Positions 62,329-64,000 of a stretch of DNA of 64,000 bases are shown here, in pieces (position 1 is the first letter of the stretch; each line of letters begins with the position of its first letter). The stretch spans positions 434,001-498,000 of the forward strand of contig NZ_CP121106.1 in the NCBI RefSeq assembly GCF_029623755.1. Reading direction: 5' to 3'. Under the pieces are notes generated by a model. It saw only the letters and a list, made by a program, of their open reading frames with translations, did no database searches and was not told the origin of the DNA. Source of the stretch: Altererythrobacter sp. CAU 1644. GTDB taxonomy: Bacteria; Pseudomonadota; Alphaproteobacteria; Sphingomonadales; Sphingomonadaceae. A program made the translations under genes and the position numbers.

Positions 62329-63106
62329 ATTCAGGGCGATCGACCGGATCGATACCGGTCCACGCTTTTCCGAGCACGATGCCGTTCGGCTGAACCGCAT
62401 GTTTCGCGGGTCCTCGACGCAGGAAATGCTCGAGGCGGTGATCCGCGACGGATTGGCGGGTGACATTGCGGCCGTGTCGAGCTTCGGGGCGGAGAGCGCG
62501 GTTCTGCTGCACCTCCTTGCCGAAGTCGATCGCTCGATCCCGGTCCTGTTCCTCGAGACCGGCAAGCATTTCCCCGAAACGCTCGAGTACCGGCGCCTGA
62601 TCGCCGAGCGCCTCGGCCTCACCGATGTGCGCGACCTGACGCCCGAGCCGAACGATCTCGCCACGCAGGACGAAACCGGCCTGCGCTGGTCTTACGATCC
62701 TGACGGCTGCTGCGATCTGCGCAAGGTCAGACCGCTGGCCAAGGCGATGGCGGATTTCGACGCCAGCTTTACCGGTCGCAAGTCGTTCCAGTCATCGACG
62801 CGCGCGAACTTGCCGCGGTTCGAGATCGACACGTCGGACGAACAGGGTCGCCTCAAGATCAACCCGCTGATCGACTGGGATGCCAGCCAGATCGAGGCCT
62901 ATTTCATCCAGCACGACCTGCCGCGCCACCCACTGGTGGAGAAGGGCTTTCCGTCGATCGGTTGCAGCCCCTGCACCCACAAGGTCGCGCCCGGCGAAGA
63001 CCCGCGCTCGGGCCGCTGGAAAGGCTGGGACAAGACCGAATGCGGCATCCACACGCCGCTAACCGAAGACGGCGACTTGCCGCCCGGCTACGAGCCCTTC
63101 CTCTAG
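62309..63106 (+). CDS. cysH: phosphoadenylyl/adenylyl-sulfate reductase (APS reductase type)
   Basis: 265 residues from ATG 62309 (AGGAGG upstream). SSFGAESAVLLHL (PP-loop), the Cys pairs CC (134-135) and CxxC (219-222), and the C-terminal ECGIH (244-248). The four Cys hold a 4Fe-4S cluster, which marks the APS-reducing type; E. coli-type PAPS reductase lacks them. Reduces APS to sulfite using thioredoxin. Last gene of the sulfur operon. Confidence 0.94.
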   Translation: MNKLVTEFRAIDRIDTGPRFSEHDAVRLNRMFRGSSTQEMLEAVIRDGLAGDIAAVSSFGAESAVLLHLLAEVDRSIPVLFLETGKHFPETLEYRRLIAERLGLTDVRDLTPEPNDLATQDETGLRWSYDPDGCCDLRKVRPLAKAMADFDASFTGRKSFQSSTRANLPRFEIDTSDEQGRLKINPLIDWDASQIEAYFIQHDLPRHPLVEKGFPSIGCSPCTHKVAPGEDPRSGRWKGWDKTECGIHTPLTEDGDLPPGYEPFL

Positions 63107-63230
63107 GAACGCCAGCGCGGTCATTCGATAAAGATCGTGTGACCATCACAAAAAGATCAGCGTTCCTTCGGCGACAAGTGCCGCGGGACGGCAGAGGATT
63201 CTTTCCTGCTCCAGATTCGAGGAGGAAAGT

Positions 63231-64000
63231 ATGCGTGTCTCGAAAATCGCCAATCCCATTGGCCTGGTAATTCTTGCGGTCGGCCTCGCGGCTTGCGGAG
63301 GCTCGAGTGGCTCGGTGAATTCTGCTTCTGGCGGAAACGTAGTCGCGCCCCCTCCTCCTCCACCGCCACCGCCTCCACCGCCACCTCCCCCGCCACCATT
63401 GGGGGACCAGTCGGTGATACTGGCCGATCCGACATCGGCCAGTATCACCGCACTGACGGCCGGTGACGCGGAACAGCAATTCTCGATCGCCTATGACCCC
63501 TCGTCAAAGACCTACAGCGTTTCGACATCCGAACTTTCCAACCAGCAGCTGCGTGAGAGCGATTCCTACCCGGCAAGCAAATGGGGGCCCAAATACTTCA
63601 ACTTCGGACCGGCGAACGACGATAGCTTCTTTCACGTTGTTTCAGTGCCTGACGCCGAGGGCGAAAGGAAATACAGCTACTCCAACGTAGCGCTGTGGGG
63701 AAAGGGAACTGGAGCTTATTGGGACGATGCCAGCTACACCGCTTTCGGTCAGGTTACGCCCAATGGTGCTGTCCCGACCGCGGGCAAAGCTACTTATTCG
63801 GGCGCGATTTACGGCACCAGCGACATCAGGCTCGAGGATGGGCTGATCGGCGGGACTGTTCCATCGGCAATCTCGGGGTCAGTCAGCCTCGATTTCGACT
63901 TCGGGGCGGGTAAGCTCTCAGGCTCGATCACTCCCGAACTCATCGAGTGGGAAGATTTCCCGCTCGCAACATTGTTCTTTACCGAAACGGTGTTCTCGGT
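63231..64000 (+). CDS. TbpB-like lipoprotein with polyproline linker, cut by window end
   Basis: Open from ATG 63231 (GGAGGAA upstream) to the window end, at least 256 residues. Lipobox LAAC (Cys22), a short Gly/Ser region, seventeen consecutive prolines at about 40-56, then a beta-rich domain (ATYSGAIYGTSDIRLEDG, SGSVSLDFDFGAGKLSGS) with the repeated Gly-strand pattern of transferrin-binding-protein-like beta barrels. Likely a surface lipoprotein. It contains a perfect inverted repeat (63412-63450) in its coding sequence. Confidence 0.85.
   Translation, partial: MRVSKIANPIGLVILAVGLAACGGSSGSVNSASGGNVVAPPPPPPPPPPPPPPPPPLGDQSVILADPTSASITALTAGDAEQQFSIAYDPSSKTYSVSTSELSNQQLRESDSYPASKWGPKYFNFGPANDDSFFHVVSVPDAEGERKYSYSNVALWGKGTGAYWDDASYTAFGQVTPNGAVPTAGKATYSGAIYGTSDIRLEDGLIGGTVPSAISGSVSLDFDFGAGKLSGSITPELIEWEDFPLATLFFTETVFS
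63412..63450. repeat. perfect 17-bp inverted repeat inside a coding sequence
   Basis: CGGTGATACTGGCCGAT, five-base loop CCGAC, then its exact reverse complement. It encodes residues about 61-73, directly after the proline tract of the TbpB-like lipoprotein. In RNA it would form a 17-bp hairpin. Confidence 0.9.

Overview
This 64 kb window is GC-rich, densely coding chromosomal DNA from an alphaproteobacterium, most likely order Sphingomonadales and probably family Erythrobacteraceae. That placement rests on gene content and gene order, not on a search: the pckA / ChvI-ChvG / HprK / RapZ / EIIA(Man) / HPr block, a serC-serA-hisZ group with purA nearby, an assimilatory sulfite operon of cobA-DUF2849-cysI-DUF934-cysH, and a putA/putP pair with a divergent Lrp-type regulator. 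Most of the window is core metabolism with short intergenic gaps, many 4-bp ATGA/GTGA stop-start overlaps and several TTG or GTG starts.

Layout. 1-6.1 kb: cut alpha/beta hydrolase, TonB-like protein, DUF3597, DUF885, a CHAT-protease lipoprotein and DUF937. 6.2-13.3 kb: pckA, then divergently the two-component system ChvI/ChvG and the nitrogen-type PTS branch (HprK, RapZ, EIIA, HPr) plus an rRNA methyltransferase. 13.4-22.9 kb: amidohydrolase, lipoprotein, rmuC, a Cys-rich copper-storage-like protein, def, recR, fmt, truA, an MDR-type dehydrogenase and asparaginase. 23-29.5 kb: tRNA-Val(UAC), an FAD monooxygenase lacking a standard start codon, tlpA, argH, an LptM-like lipoprotein, lysA, a siroheme synthase N-terminal protein and a winged-helix regulator. 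29.6-31.5 kb: a complete IS1595-family element with terminal repeats, an 8-bp target duplication and two passenger ORFs. 31.6-34.5 kb: ECF sigma factor with a DUF6768 membrane partner, L,D-transpeptidase and purA.

34.5-38.6 kb is the accessory stretch. It has low gene density, an array of TGTGAC hexamers, a duplicated leader element in front of a cold-shock-like gene and a 45-codon ORF, several small unknown genes, a frameshifted small gene, and a redox-looking pair (membrane-AhpD fusion and Fe-S type Rrf2 regulator) with a perfect palindrome between them. It appears to separate purA from hisZ. 38.6-48.3 kb: RidA, hisZ, serA, serC (with a candidate serC-motif leader RNA), a glycosyltransferase, two paralogous membrane proteins with a PadR regulator, rarA and an unknown protein. 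48.4-54.1 kb: tRNA-Thr(UGU) and proline catabolism (putA, putR, putP). 54.2-59 kb: queF, a Pro/Thr-rich membrane protein, 3-mercaptopyruvate sulfurtransferase, cystathionine beta-lyase and an MscS channel. 59.1-63.1 kb: siroheme methylase and sulfate/sulfite reduction. The window ends inside a TbpB-like lipoprotein gene carrying a 17-proline tract and a perfect 17-bp inverted repeat.

How genes work together: CobA and the CysG-N-like protein supply siroheme to CysI, which works with CysH. SerA and SerC make serine. PutA, PutP and PutR handle proline. HprK, RapZ, EIIA and HPr form a regulatory PTS next to ChvG/ChvI and the gluconeogenic enzyme PckA. No CRISPR array, prophage or classical defence cluster is visible. 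The least explained items are the IS1595 passenger genes, the duplicated cspA leader, the sigma/DUF6768 pair and the Rrf2/membrane-AhpD pair.
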